From the NCBI RefSeq assembly GCF_014117325.1, contig NZ_CP059732.1, forward strand, positions 744,001 through 808,000: a stretch of 64,000 nucleotides of DNA, written 5' to 3'. Of the stretch, positions 54,392 through 63,370 are shown in pieces. The position numbers and the translations under genes are program-made. Origin of the DNA: Spirosoma foliorum. GTDB lineage: Bacteria > Bacteroidota > Bacteroidia > Cytophagales > Spirosomataceae. A model generated the notes under the pieces. It worked only from the letters and a program-made list of their open reading frames with translations, was not told the DNA's origin and did no database searches. Each line of letters begins with the position of its first letter. Within the stretch, counting starts at the first letter, position 1.

Positions 54392-57300
54392 TCACTGGGT
54401 ACGGCCATCTACCTGGGCTTGGTCATCTTCGCCATTTAGAAATCCATTGCCTGGTATTGAATCAGGGTCGCCTACATTCGACGCTTTAATCTGGGCTCTA
54501 TTAATCCAGTTGCCAGGCATCGTAGCCCGAACCTGAAATGATATAGTTTGCGTAGAGCCCGCAGCAATGGGGGGCAGAGACGCTCTCAAATACTTACCAT
54601 CTACTATCCAATTGGTCGAATCAACCAATTCGAATCCATCAGGTAACTGGTTTTCGAGCTGTACACTATCGGCGGCAAGTCCTCCTCCATTTGTAACAGA
54701 TAATGTGAAGGTTAGTAAATTACCTATCTGTAGTGTACGACTACCAGCTACCAGTTGTAAATTTAAGTCAGCCTGATCGGGACTGGGAGTAGGTTGATTA
54801 GAGACTACAGTTGGCAGTAAACGTTGATTAGGGTTAGGAGATTCAACAATAGCAGAGGCCGTATTGCCCACACGTAATTCAGCGGTTGCCGCATCATCTT
54901 CTCCATCAGCAGTACCTGAGTTAGGAGTACTGTCAGAGTCAGGCGAGTTGGCCGTAGTTATCTGAGCTGAGATATGAAATAATCCGGCAGTTGTTGGCCT
55001 TACTAAAAAGGTAAAAACAGTGTCGCTTTGTGGAGCAAGCTGGGGCAATTCTCCAGTCAACACATTATCACTATAGGCTTGTCCGCTGCTATCAACAAAA
55101 TCAAGATAAGCAGGCAGGCGGCACGTCCATCGCGCTAACCCAGCCTGAACATTACTTTGATTGCTAACCCGAAGGCGAAAATTAACCGGTTCATTTACTT
55201 GTAAAAAGCGTTTTTCATTTTCTAAAAATAAGCTAAGGTCAGTGGTCAACAGTGGGATAGTGTCCTTTAGTAAAATTGTCGAACTAAACGGACTGAGGGT
55301 AAATGAACCAGTATATATTTGATTCTTTACATTTCGATAAACTCCTTCGAGTGTAATAACACTATCTCTCAGAGTAGGATTATAGAATAATTTAATAAAA
55401 TCGTCGGGATTATTTCGAATAGGTGCATCCTCTTGCAGGCGAACATTATCGAGCCAGAAAGTTGGTCCTTCGCCATCAATTTGCATCATCACAACGGCAT
55501 TCGAATCACTGTCAGTTGGCGTAAACGGTAACTCGAAACTCGTACGTGTTGTGCTGATCGGGATAGAATATCGTTCATCATATTCTTTGTAAGGAGAGCC
55601 ATATTGTCGAAGATAGACCAGTATGGTATCTTTGGTTGTAGCAATAGCATCAAATCGGAGCACATACGTTTTGCCTTTTGTAAGGGAAACAAATTTAGCC
55701 GCCTGAGCATATGAATTGCTTTGCCCTGATGAACTCGTAAAGCCCACCCGCAGACTTCCATTATCTAATTTGTTCGTGTTATCTTGAGTAACCTCCCCGT
55801 TGTTATAGCGACTGTAAACGAGGAACCAATCATCGTTACTTGTATCGAAAGTCGAATTAAACTTGTTGGTTCCACCAGCCCCATCGTTTTTATACTGCTT
55901 ATAAGTAATAGGACTACCTGTTGAATGAAGATCGAGCCCACCCGAAAAACTCTTCCACTCATCTAGCGACCAACCCCTGCCAAAAGTTGAATTTATAACC
56001 CCCAGTACTGAACCATATTCTTTAAACGGGCGAGCATAATAATTTGAATCGATTTGACCGTAAAGAAGCAAATCATTGGTATTCGATTCATAATCTGCCG
56101 TAAATTGAGAGGACTCTTTGCTAACACAGATATTCCGCTTTATGACATCGTTTCGAATCGGACATACACCCCCATTATGATAGACGATTAATTGAGTTCC
56201 ACTGTTATTAAATAGAGTGTTGTCTGTAAATGTGATCTTATTTGCTGCATGGAGAAAGACTCCTCGCGTGTTACCAAATACAGTATTATTTCTCACGTCT
56301 ACATTCTCAGTGCAATCGTCAAGAAATATTCCGATGGTATAATCTAACCAAGGAGCGCCACCTGCTGGGTTATTGTATAATATATTTGACAATATATGGA
56401 TGTTAGTCATTGCAGCCTTATTGCCATTCCAACAGTATATACCACCTCCATCAATTTTAGAATAACAGTAATTTGAAATAACATTCTGTTGAATAGTTGT
56501 ATTATTCCAGAATGTTATTCCATTATAGCCTACGCTATCAATAGTATTTTTTTCGATCAATACAGCTAGGTTCGCCTTTGAGGCTATCCCGTTATATTGG
56601 CCATCGCCACTTTTACCCCGACCGGGAACGATGCCAATACTTCGGAACAAATTACCTCTCAGCGTAACAGTTTGATAAGCGTCAATGACAAGACCATTGT
56701 TATTAATACTAGTTACAGTATTATTTTCCATGATTATGTTTTTGCCCGATCCACTGATAATAACTCCGTCTTCGCCCGCATTGGTAATGTCAAGGTTTAT
56801 TAGCGAAAGATTTGAGACATTTTGAGCTATTATATTTGTATTGAGTGTTTCTGTACACCTTAAGTTTCGTAGTTCAATGAAAGATACATTAGCGAGGTCT
56901 ATCCCCCGACTATTGACAGTGGTTGTCAGTAATTGACTAGGCAATACATTTTGTGTATTGTATAGTAGCAACTTTTTATTGGTTGCATCATAGCACCATT
57001 CATCATCTCTATCTAGTGTTGCCGGGTGATTTTGAAAAAAATATTCAGAATTATCTCTGGGTGTATAATTTGAGTAATTAAACAAGTTTAACGCATCACC
57101 ATATTGATGATCCACAACAGCCCGGTCAATAATCCAAGGAGTAGGTCGCATGACTACCTCGGCCCCCTGCCAATCTATTGTAGTGGGTAGGTGTTCCTGA
57201 CTGAAGATTTGGTATTTCTGAGTATGCGCTCTGATGGTAAGGTTCCCTTTATTGGGCTCGTCTGGATTGGGGTAACGACCAAGTGACAGGGGGACACCAT

Positions 57301-57721
57301 TACGGTATAAACCAGTAACCGCGGTACCACAGGTCGGGCAGGATGCCTGCCAGATATTATTTCCGGCATTGGTCCAGTTAATTACTGGCACTGAACCGGC
57401 TAAAACAGGCTTTGGCCCACTATCATATGCGTCAAAAATAATAGGTGCGCTGGCCGAGCCTGACCTACGTATTGTTAAGGTGCCTCGAAAAGTATCGCCC
57501 CGCCGAAATAGGACTTTATCGCCAGGTTGCAGCGACAGACCGTTGATTTTACTTAACGTTTGAAAGGGGAATGTACTAGACCGTCCATTATTAGAATCGT
57601 TACCGTTACTGGCAACATAATAGGTAATCTGTCCCAGACTAATCGATATAGGTAAAAAAAACAGAAATAATAATTCAAAAAAAAATAGACTTGCTTCTCG
57701 TTTGTACATTTTTAAAAACAT
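54392..57721 (-). CDS. Secreted beta-helix protein with CBM-like and two DUF11 domains
   Basis: A 1109-residue exported protein. The start at 57721 (MFLKMYKREASLFFFELLFL) gives a signal peptide ending SLGQ; the ATG at 57709 is an alternative. After YYVASNGNDSNNGRSSTFPF comes a right-handed beta-helix (about 35-580) closely paralogous to the protein at 50031-53279. An inserted jelly-roll resembling CBM4/9-type carbohydrate-binding domains follows (about 640-790, from NKFNSTFDTSNDDWF). Two DUF11 modules (about 850-1109) with the linker SPNPNQRLLPTVVSNQPTP end the protein at NGEDDQAQVDGRTQ. No T9SS sorting domain is present, unlike its paralogue. It lies two bases behind the receiver-domain gene, so the two are probably co-transcribed. 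Confidence 0.88.
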   Translation of the reverse strand: MFLKMYKREASLFFFELLFLFFLPISISLGQITYYVASNGNDSNNGRSSTFPFQTLSKINGLSLQPGDKVLFRRGDTFRGTLTIRRSGSASAPIIFDAYDSGPKPVLAGSVPVINWTNAGNNIWQASCPTCGTAVTGLYRNGVPLSLGRYPNPDEPNKGNLTIRAHTQKYQIFSQEHLPTTIDWQGAEVVMRPTPWIIDRAVVDHQYGDALNLFNYSNYTPRDNSEYFFQNHPATLDRDDEWCYDATNKKLLLYNTQNVLPSQLLTTTVNSRGIDLANVSFIELRNLRCTETLNTNIIAQNVSNLSLINLDITNAGEDGVIISGSGKNIIMENNTVTSINNNGLVIDAYQTVTLRGNLFRSIGIVPGRGKSGDGQYNGIASKANLAVLIEKNTIDSVGYNGITFWNNTTIQQNVISNYCYSKIDGGGIYCWNGNKAAMTNIHILSNILYNNPAGGAPWLDYTIGIFLDDCTENVDVRNNTVFGNTRGVFLHAANKITFTDNTLFNNSGTQLIVYHNGGVCPIRNDVIKRNICVSKESSQFTADYESNTNDLLLYGQIDSNYYARPFKEYGSVLGVINSTFGRGWSLDEWKSFSGGLDLHSTGSPITYKQYKNDGAGGTNKFNSTFDTSNDDWFLVYSRYNNGEVTQDNTNKLDNGSLRVGFTSSSGQSNSYAQAAKFVSLTKGKTYVLRFDAIATTKDTILVYLRQYGSPYKEYDERYSIPISTTRTSFELPFTPTDSDSNAVVMMQIDGEGPTFWLDNVRLQEDAPIRNNPDDFIKLFYNPTLRDSVITLEGVYRNVKNQIYTGSFTLSPFSSTILLKDTIPLLTTDLSLFLENEKRFLQVNEPVNFRLRVSNQSNVQAGLARWTCRLPAYLDFVDSSGQAYSDNVLTGELPQLAPQSDTVFTFLVRPTTAGLFHISAQITTANSPDSDSTPNSGTADGEDDAATAELRVGNTASAIVESPNPNQRLLPTVVSNQPTPSPDQADLNLQLVAGSRTLQIGNLLTFTLSVTNGGGLAADSVQLENQLPDGFELVDSTNWIVDGKYLRASLPPIAAGSTQTISFQVRATMPGNWINRAQIKASNVGDPDSIPGNGFLNGEDDQAQVDGRTQ

Positions 57722-57723
57722 AA

Positions 57724-58191
57724 CTATTGAGTGCGTAAAGGAAGGGTAACAACTTCCCACCAGTAACGTCGGAAATTGTAAAGACAATTTAACCATTCAT
57801 GATAGGTGCTGGGTTTAACAATATAGGAGGCAACGCTAAAAGAATATACTAGCGCTATATCTTCGGTCGTCTGAGAAAAACTAAGAGTTATAATAGGCGG
57901 TTTTCGATAGAAGGCGGAGTTTTTAATGAATTCCAGGATAGCTACTCCATCTTCTCGTCTGGGTAGGTATAATTCGGCTAAAATCAGTCTGGGCAGTTTA
58001 ACAGGATCATCTGCATGGGTCTGCAGGTAGGCGATTGTTTGTGCTGTATTGTTCATCCATATCGGCGTTACTTCAGGAAAAGTTTGGGCTAAAACGGCTC
58101 GAATAATAAGCCACTGCTCTGCATTATTTTCAACAACCAGAATTGGAACTGGTGTTTCCTTTCGGCGCCGAGGAGTTGAATGTTTACTCAT
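57724..58191 (-). CDS. Receiver-domain protein with Asp-to-Glu at the phosphorylation site
   Basis: A 155-residue single-domain response regulator of a type common in Cytophagales, with no output domain. VPILVVENNAEQWLIIRAV opens the fold: the acidic pair is E21-N22. The strand-3 motif reads LILAELYLPRREDG, so the usual phosphoacceptor aspartate is E73. IITLSFSQTTED and YIVKPSTYHEWL supply the conserved S/T and lysine, and the C-terminal NFRRYWWEVVTLPLR is the subfamily tail. A Glu there often mimics the phosphorylated state or abolishes phosphorylation. It is probably co-transcribed with the beta-helix gene and is divergent from a lone LytTR gene, which suggests a split regulator (inference). 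Confidence 0.85.
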   Translation of the reverse strand: MSKHSTPRRRKETPVPILVVENNAEQWLIIRAVLAQTFPEVTPIWMNNTAQTIAYLQTHADDPVKLPRLILAELYLPRREDGVAILEFIKNSAFYRKPPIITLSFSQTTEDIALVYSFSVASYIVKPSTYHEWLNCLYNFRRYWWEVVTLPLRTQ

Positions 58192-58605
58192 TTATGTACA
58201 ATTGTGGGTATATAAGTATAAAATTAAGTTTATAGTGTATATAAAGACTCTTAGGTCATGTAGACTTTAGTCAACTCTTACTGCATTAGTACAATGTATA
58301 GAGTGGACCAGAGATTGACGCCATATTATCTTGAGTACTTAAACGGGACGAATCTGCTTGCTCTTAATTCAATCAGAAAATATGTTTCGATCTACTCGAT
58401 GTTAATTTCCCAGTAAATAAATGGCTTATACCAGAGTTTCACGCAGCTATTAGTGACTTGGGTTCTCCAATAGTAACTATAGTAAGTCTTTCTAAGTCTA
58501 AATGTTTAGTCAATGGCTGATTTATGTAATGTTTACTAACTATGTATTGGCAAAACCAAATTTTACTTACCATCGTATATGTAAAGAACACCAAATAAGA
58601 CAAAT
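58192..58605. other. Divergent intergenic region (414 bp)
   Basis: This region lies between the receiver gene (left) and the LytTR gene (right). It must hold both promoters, but neither shows a clear TTTG/TAnnTTTG pair. No ORF that I would support. Short repeated AGTCTTTCTAAGTCTAAATG-like text near 58490 may be of regulatory interest. Confidence 0.45.
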
Positions 58606-58953
58606 ATGAATACTATCCAATTGGTAGGTCATCCTCAACCAGTGGCCATCAATTCAATTGTCTGGTTAGAAGGAGAAGCAAATTATACTCGGGTACATTA
58701 TCAAGATGGCAAAAGTGTTATTGTTACCCAGTCGCTGCATTGGTTCGAGCAGAATATAGATTTTATTCGTATTCATCGATCAGCTGTTATCAATCCAATG
58801 TTTGTACAGGAATTCGGTCAGAAGCGCGGCCGGTCCGGATGGGTCCGGATGACTGATGATAGGGTCATACCCGTTTCCCGTACACGACTTGAACTGACTG
58901 AAACCAGACTTTTGCAGGTAAATAAACACTTGCAACTGAACAACGATAGCTAA
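58606..58953 (+). CDS. Stand-alone LytTR DNA-binding protein
   Basis: A 115-residue protein consisting of little more than a LytTR DNA-binding domain: INSIVWLEGEANYTRVHYQD, then KSVIVTQSLHWFEQN, FIRIHRSAVINPMFVQEFG and DDRVIPVSRTRLEL. It has no receiver domain, so its activity must be set by amount, by another ligand or by a separate receiver, such as the product of the divergent gene at 57724. LytTR proteins recognise spaced direct repeats; a repeat array lies 90-180 bases behind the gene (59044-59129). Full domain length; ATG 58606. Confidence 0.9.
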   Translation: MNTIQLVGHPQPVAINSIVWLEGEANYTRVHYQDGKSVIVTQSLHWFEQNIDFIRIHRSAVINPMFVQEFGQKRGRSGWVRMTDDRVIPVSRTRLELTETRLLQVNKHLQLNNDS

Positions 58954-59043
58954 AAAACTAGCTTGCTCATTGCTCAAATGATTATGTTTTGGTTATATAG
59001 GTTGACTTTTTTGATTACCTACCTTACTAGTGCTTTTCCAATT

Positions 59044-59129
59044 TAGATTCTATAGTTCTGTAGATTCTATCGATTCTGATAATCAGGTATATAGTATCAA
59101 AAGAATCTAGTAGTATCAAAAAAATCTAT
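59044..59129. promoter_or_regulatory. Clustered direct and inverted repeats, possible regulator sites
   Basis: TAGATTCTAT occurs at 59044-59053 and 59061-59070. It is followed by two tandem 19-base units (TAGTATCAAAAGAATCTAG and TAGTATCAAAAAAATCTAT at 59092-59110 and 59111-59129), which contain the same word inverted. Spaced repeats of this kind would suit a dimeric or LytTR-type regulator. The target gene is uncertain, as the next gene starts 500 bases away. Confidence 0.4.
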
Positions 59130-59179
59130 TTTGGAAGAGCTCTAGAGTATGATTAACGAAAGTTGTTATTCGGTAACCT

Positions 59180-59217
59180 AAAAGAGTCAATCTTTACAAA
59201 GATACTTCCTCTTTTTT
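59180..59217 (+). terminator. Intrinsic terminator candidate behind the LytTR gene
   Basis: AAAAGAG (59180-59186) pairs with CTCTTTT (59209-59215), with an inner stem ATCTTT/AAAGAT. A T run follows on the plus strand. It would end the transcript from 58606 after the repeat cluster. Confidence 0.55.
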
Positions 59218-59632
59218 GCGCCTAAAATAATTAATTTCTAAACTGGTACTAATTGAAAATTTTATATTTTAAAATATATAAATCCACTAAATTTGTTGTC
59301 ATATTATACAATTTGGTAAATAATTAGTATAATATAATGAAATTTAAACAACTAATAATCATTTTTAGTTTAGTGTAATTATAAAACAGTATTCTGCTTT
59401 TTCTTTTCTTCAGACGCTTACCCTTCTAATTTTATAGAGAAATCATCCTTAGATGATAAGCGTACTATGTTGGCTAAGCTTACCTGTGCTATGATTGTTT
59501 AGATTATCCTGAACACACTGTATGCTATAGAAAGTAAAGTGCCCTTGGCAAATAGTAAACTATTACCTGATTATAGACGTCGTTTGACATGCAGGTCTAT
59601 GACTCTTTTAACTACTCAACGCTGTTTCAATT
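59218..59632. other. AT-rich gap before the second polysaccharide locus (415 bp)
   Basis: Strongly AT-rich with no supported ORF. It should hold the promoter of the glycosyltransferase at 59633, but no TAnnTTTG box with a partner is found. Confidence 0.45.
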
Positions 59633-60529
59633 ATGTATGCACCCGTGCTCTTATTTGCGTACAAGCGCCCTGTTGAATTACGGGAAACGCTTCGGGCTTT
59701 ACAGGCCAACCATCTGGCTTCACAAAGCGACTTATACATCTTTGTAGATGCGCCCAAACGGCCAGATGATGTCGCTAAAGTTAATGAGGTTCATAAGCTA
59801 CTAGATGCGGTATCTGGTTTTCGTACAATTCATCGAGATTATGCAAAAAATAATATTGGCTGTGCTGATTCAATAATTAGAGGTGTGTCTCAAGTATTGT
59901 CCAAGCATCCAACTGCTATCATTGTAGAAGATGATCTGATTACTGCACCAAACTTCCTGGATTTCATGAATCAGTGTCTGGTGAAGTATGCAGATAATAA
60001 ACGTATTTATTCGGTTGCGGGTTACACGTTGCCATTTTCACAACCCGCCCAATATACTTCTGATACCTACACAGTTCCCCGTCATAGCCCTTGGGGATGG
60101 GCAACCTGGGCTGACCGCTGGCAATCGATTGATTGGGATATGAAAGATTATCCGGAGTTTGCGCGTGACCGCCAACAGCAAAAAGCATTTATGCAGGGAG
60201 GCTCAGACCTCGTTGGTATGTTACGAGATCAAATGGAAGGGCGGTCCGATGCGTGGGATATCCGTTTCTGTTACAATCGATTTAAAGGAAATGGCTTGTC
60301 TATCTATCCAACCAAATCGAAAGTACAAAACATCGGATTTGGCAAAGACGCTACACATACTGATATTTTTAATCGCTACAAAACCCAACTGGACGAGGGT
60401 ACACAACGAACATTCGACTTGCCAGAATTAAACCAGCCCACCGATTATTACCATCGGCAAACACTTCGTCATTACAGTGTTCCGGTCAGAATTTATAATC
60501 GATTAAAGACCCTGGCTGGAATGCGCTGA
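59633..60529 (+). CDS. Glycosyltransferase, GT-A fold (GNT-I/sugar transferase-like)
   Basis: A 298-residue glycosyltransferase of the GT-A fold, similar to a bacterial group related to N-acetylglucosaminyltransferase I. APVLLFAYKRPVELRETLRA opens the nucleotide-binding domain. AIIVEDDLITAPNFLDFMNQ holds the metal-binding EDD. YTVPRHSPWGWATWADRWQS is the family's hallmark after the active site. No membrane helix, so it acts on the cytoplasmic face. It opens a second polysaccharide locus with a beta-helix lipoprotein, Wza and Wzc in the same direction. Donor unknown. Confidence 0.85.
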   Translation: MYAPVLLFAYKRPVELRETLRALQANHLASQSDLYIFVDAPKRPDDVAKVNEVHKLLDAVSGFRTIHRDYAKNNIGCADSIIRGVSQVLSKHPTAIIVEDDLITAPNFLDFMNQCLVKYADNKRIYSVAGYTLPFSQPAQYTSDTYTVPRHSPWGWATWADRWQSIDWDMKDYPEFARDRQQQKAFMQGGSDLVGMLRDQMEGRSDAWDIRFCYNRFKGNGLSIYPTKSKVQNIGFGKDATHTDIFNRYKTQLDEGTQRTFDLPELNQPTDYYHRQTLRHYSVPVRIYNRLKTLAGMR

Positions 60530-60613
60530 CGTTTTCTTTCTCTTCTTGCCAATGATCACCTAACTCGTTTTTTCAAACGGGCCGATACCTCACTTACTTT
60601 ATTATTCATTATT

Positions 60614-62071
60614 ATGAAGCAATTAATCAGGCTCCAGCTAAGTGCGTTTGTCCTTATGCTTGCCGGACTAGTTTGTTGTAAGACATCAGATCCTGCACCA
60701 GACCTAGTTGTACAACGGCAGGACACGCTTAGCATTACTCAGGTAAGGGCCATCAACTCGACGCCTGTCCCTACAAGTGTTGAGATTACAGATGCGGGTA
60801 GCGAAGGGATCTTCAAGCTGGATGTCGCCGATCAAAGCAGCGTCGATAATACTGGTATAATTCTGGTTACCAAAAATGGCTACCGATACAGGCGAGATTT
60901 CCAGGGCTCTGCTAATCTACTCTGGTTTGGTGTCAAGCAATCGGACGCTGATATTGGCCCTGCCTTGGAGACGGCCATAAAAGCTACCGGAAACATTTTT
61001 ATTCCCGACGGGAAATACACGCAGCTTACCACAGTGCATTTGGCCAGTAATTTGACCATTCGAGCCAATGCTGGCAAAGTACTTATTACGTTGCCTAAAG
61101 TATACGTTTCGCTTTCAAGTCCCGTCGACCCTTCGATTCAGTTAAAGAATATCCTGGTAGATGGACTATCCTGGAATCTAACCTCCACACAAAGTAGTTT
61201 AAATGGGCCAATTTATATTGATGGCCCTACTGTTTCGGATCTGACCATTCAGAATTGTACCAGCGTCGATGGAACCGCCAAAGACAGCACAAACTGGCTG
61301 ACGCTAAAAATTCAGGCTGGAAAAACTGCAACAAATATTGTCGTGAAGAATAATACAATACAGGCGAAACGTATGGCTTGTGAGATTTTTAATCATGATA
61401 ACTACAATATCTACGCGGGTAAAAACATAACCGTTAGCGGAAATACATTTTACAACTGCCACTTTGGTCTGTCTTTATCGGGGCCTTTAGCTCAGCTTAC
61501 AATTGATAATAACGACATAAAGAACTGCAGTTTATATGGTATTGAGATTGCTGGAGCTGCTCAGAATGTGACGATTACGAATAACCGGTTTGAGGGCGTC
61601 TTTGATAAGTTCCTTGAAGGCTCGAATGATGGGGGCGGAAATGGTTCTATCGTTGGAGGTATGGTTGTTACAGGCAATTCAACAATAGGTCTATGTCAGG
61701 GAGGGGTACAGTTTCATAATGGTGGAGCGATGCAGTTTAGCAAAAACAATTTCCGAATGACGGGAATGTTGGAACTCCTGCATTCAACTTCAGGCGGCAC
61801 CTTCACTGGGAACAGCATTGAAAGTTCGTCGAACAAGGCAATTATCTGCGATGACACCCCTAATAATACGTTCTCAGAAAACACCATTTCTAATAAGGCC
61901 AGCTCTGGAAATCAGGCTACGTTTATGGCTTATGGTAGTAAAGCCATAAATAACGTGCTGACAAAAAATAGATTGATTCAGGGTATGGGTGGTAAACCGT
62001 ATGATGCTGTTTTAGGTGGTAGTTGTCAGGCCTCTATGAATTACGATGAAGCAGGTAATCCAATCCCTTAA
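60614..62071 (+). CDS. Beta-helix repeat lipoprotein
   Basis: A 485-residue exported protein with a lipoprotein signal peptide (LAGLVCC, lipidated near C22). It has an N-terminal beta-sandwich (about 35-110) and a right-handed parallel beta-helix (about 120-470) with repeated N-rich rungs such as NITVSGNTFYNCHFGLSL, LTIDNNDIKNCSLYGIEI and VTITNNRFEGVF. Pectate-lyase-like folds of this kind act as polysaccharide lyases, epimerases or binding proteins. In an exopolysaccharide locus it may trim or hold the polymer, like the AlgG/AlgX or lyase partners of other systems. No catalytic residues can be assigned with confidence. Unlike the two giant beta-helix proteins it has no extra domains. Confidence 0.82.
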   Translation: MKQLIRLQLSAFVLMLAGLVCCKTSDPAPDLVVQRQDTLSITQVRAINSTPVPTSVEITDAGSEGIFKLDVADQSSVDNTGIILVTKNGYRYRRDFQGSANLLWFGVKQSDADIGPALETAIKATGNIFIPDGKYTQLTTVHLASNLTIRANAGKVLITLPKVYVSLSSPVDPSIQLKNILVDGLSWNLTSTQSSLNGPIYIDGPTVSDLTIQNCTSVDGTAKDSTNWLTLKIQAGKTATNIVVKNNTIQAKRMACEIFNHDNYNIYAGKNITVSGNTFYNCHFGLSLSGPLAQLTIDNNDIKNCSLYGIEIAGAAQNVTITNNRFEGVFDKFLEGSNDGGGNGSIVGGMVVTGNSTIGLCQGGVQFHNGGAMQFSKNNFRMTGMLELLHSTSGGTFTGNSIESSSNKAIICDDTPNNTFSENTISNKASSGNQATFMAYGSKAINNVLTKNRLIQGMGGKPYDAVLGGSCQASMNYDEAGNPIP

Positions 62072-62524
62072 TGTACTTGATATAGGGTAGTGATATTAAG
62101 TCCACTAAATGTAAAAATAGGTATTATAATCGTTATTGCCTTTACCTATTTAGTCTTCCAGGCTTGTGATAGACTGGGCTATAGAATCATTTTAGGCCCT
62201 ATCCGAGCAATTAATTTCTAATCAGGCAAAGGTGATAATATTAAATTTATCTATTGAATTAATCCAATCAATTTGTTACTATTAATAATGATAAGTAAAT
62301 AATTGGTTAATGTTAAAATAATTTTGAAAATTAAAAACATCTATAAGTTTACCCATGTTTTATTTAGGCAGGTCTATTATATGTCTTTCTTAAAAACACC
62401 TGCTATAAATTTATAGTAGATAACATCGAGCGAGTGACGTATATAACTCATAAGGTTGCCGTCTGTTAAAAGCTTCTGTTTCTACACTGTAAAATACTCA
62501 ACGTACTTATCAATAATTACCTTA
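62072..62524. other. AT-rich gap before the Wza gene (453 bp)
   Basis: No gene supported. A TTG at 62456 extends the Wza frame, but the added residues do not belong to the family. Probably holds the promoter for the Wza-Wzc unit; no box stands out. Confidence 0.45.
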
Positions 62525-63337
62525 ATGCACAAATTATTAACGGATGAAGTAAAAAGGAGGGGAATTATTTTATGTGGTTATGTTGTCATTGCTCTTTGGT
62601 TAGCCTCACTGGCAGGATGCACATCGGCCCGAAAGCTGATTTACTTTCAAGGAGCCACGAGTAGTGATGACACGGTAGTAATACCAGAGCCATTTGTCCC
62701 AACCATTAGGAAAGGAGATGTATTATCGGTTCAGGTAAGCAGTTTAAACGCAGAAGCGTCAACCTACTTCAATCCATCATCAGTAGCAGAAACAACGCCG
62801 TCAGTAACGCCAGTTAACCCACTCGCTCGAACAGCTGGCTATTTAGTGGATACCGATGGAGCTATTAAACTACCATTAATTGGTCAAGTAACGGTAGTTG
62901 ATTTAACAAACGCAAAGGCAGGCCAACTAATAAGCAGTAAACTTAAAGCCTATTTAAAGGAGCCGACCGTTACAGTGCGGAACCTGAATTTTAGAATATC
63001 GGTGCTGGGTGAAGTAACCCGACCATCGCTATTTACAATTCCAAATGAACAGGTAACACTGCCAGAAGCCCTAGGCCTGGCTGGCGATTTGACCATTTAC
63101 GGTCGTCGAGACAACGTGCTGATTGTTCGGGAAGAAGGGGGGAAGCGTATTTTCGCCCGGCTGGATCTGACTCGACGTGATGCGTTTAAATCGCCATATT
63201 ATACACTTCACTCAAACGATGTAGTGTACGTAGAGCCTGGTAAAGTTCGAGTAACAAGCGTAGACAGAGTCTACATCCTAACGCCTATAGTGACTGGAAT
63301 ACTGTCATTAATTGCCATTATCGCCACTCGGCGATAA
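62525..63337 (+). CDS. Wza-type polysaccharide export lipoprotein
   Basis: A 270-residue outer-membrane polysaccharide export protein of the Wza/BexD family, forming the channel that carries capsule or exopolysaccharide across the outer membrane. The ATG at 62525 (MHKLLTDEVKRRG) gives a signal peptide with lipobox LAGC (C32). FVPTIRKGDVLSVQVSSLNA begins the Poly_export domain, GYLVDTDGAIKLPLIGQVTV follows, then the SLBB region RISVLGEVTRPSLFTIPNE. A C-terminal hydrophobic helix (about 248-266) is seen, as in many Bacteroidota homologues. It is directly followed by the Wzc gene (33-base gap), the normal pairing. Confidence 0.92.
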   Translation: MHKLLTDEVKRRGIILCGYVVIALWLASLAGCTSARKLIYFQGATSSDDTVVIPEPFVPTIRKGDVLSVQVSSLNAEASTYFNPSSVAETTPSVTPVNPLARTAGYLVDTDGAIKLPLIGQVTVVDLTNAKAGQLISSKLKAYLKEPTVTVRNLNFRISVLGEVTRPSLFTIPNEQVTLPEALGLAGDLTIYGRRDNVLIVREEGGKRIFARLDLTRRDAFKSPYYTLHSNDVVYVEPGKVRVTSVDRVYILTPIVTGILSLIAIIATRR

Positions 63338-63370
63338 CTATAAAATTACTTTCTTACCAACGTTAACTTC

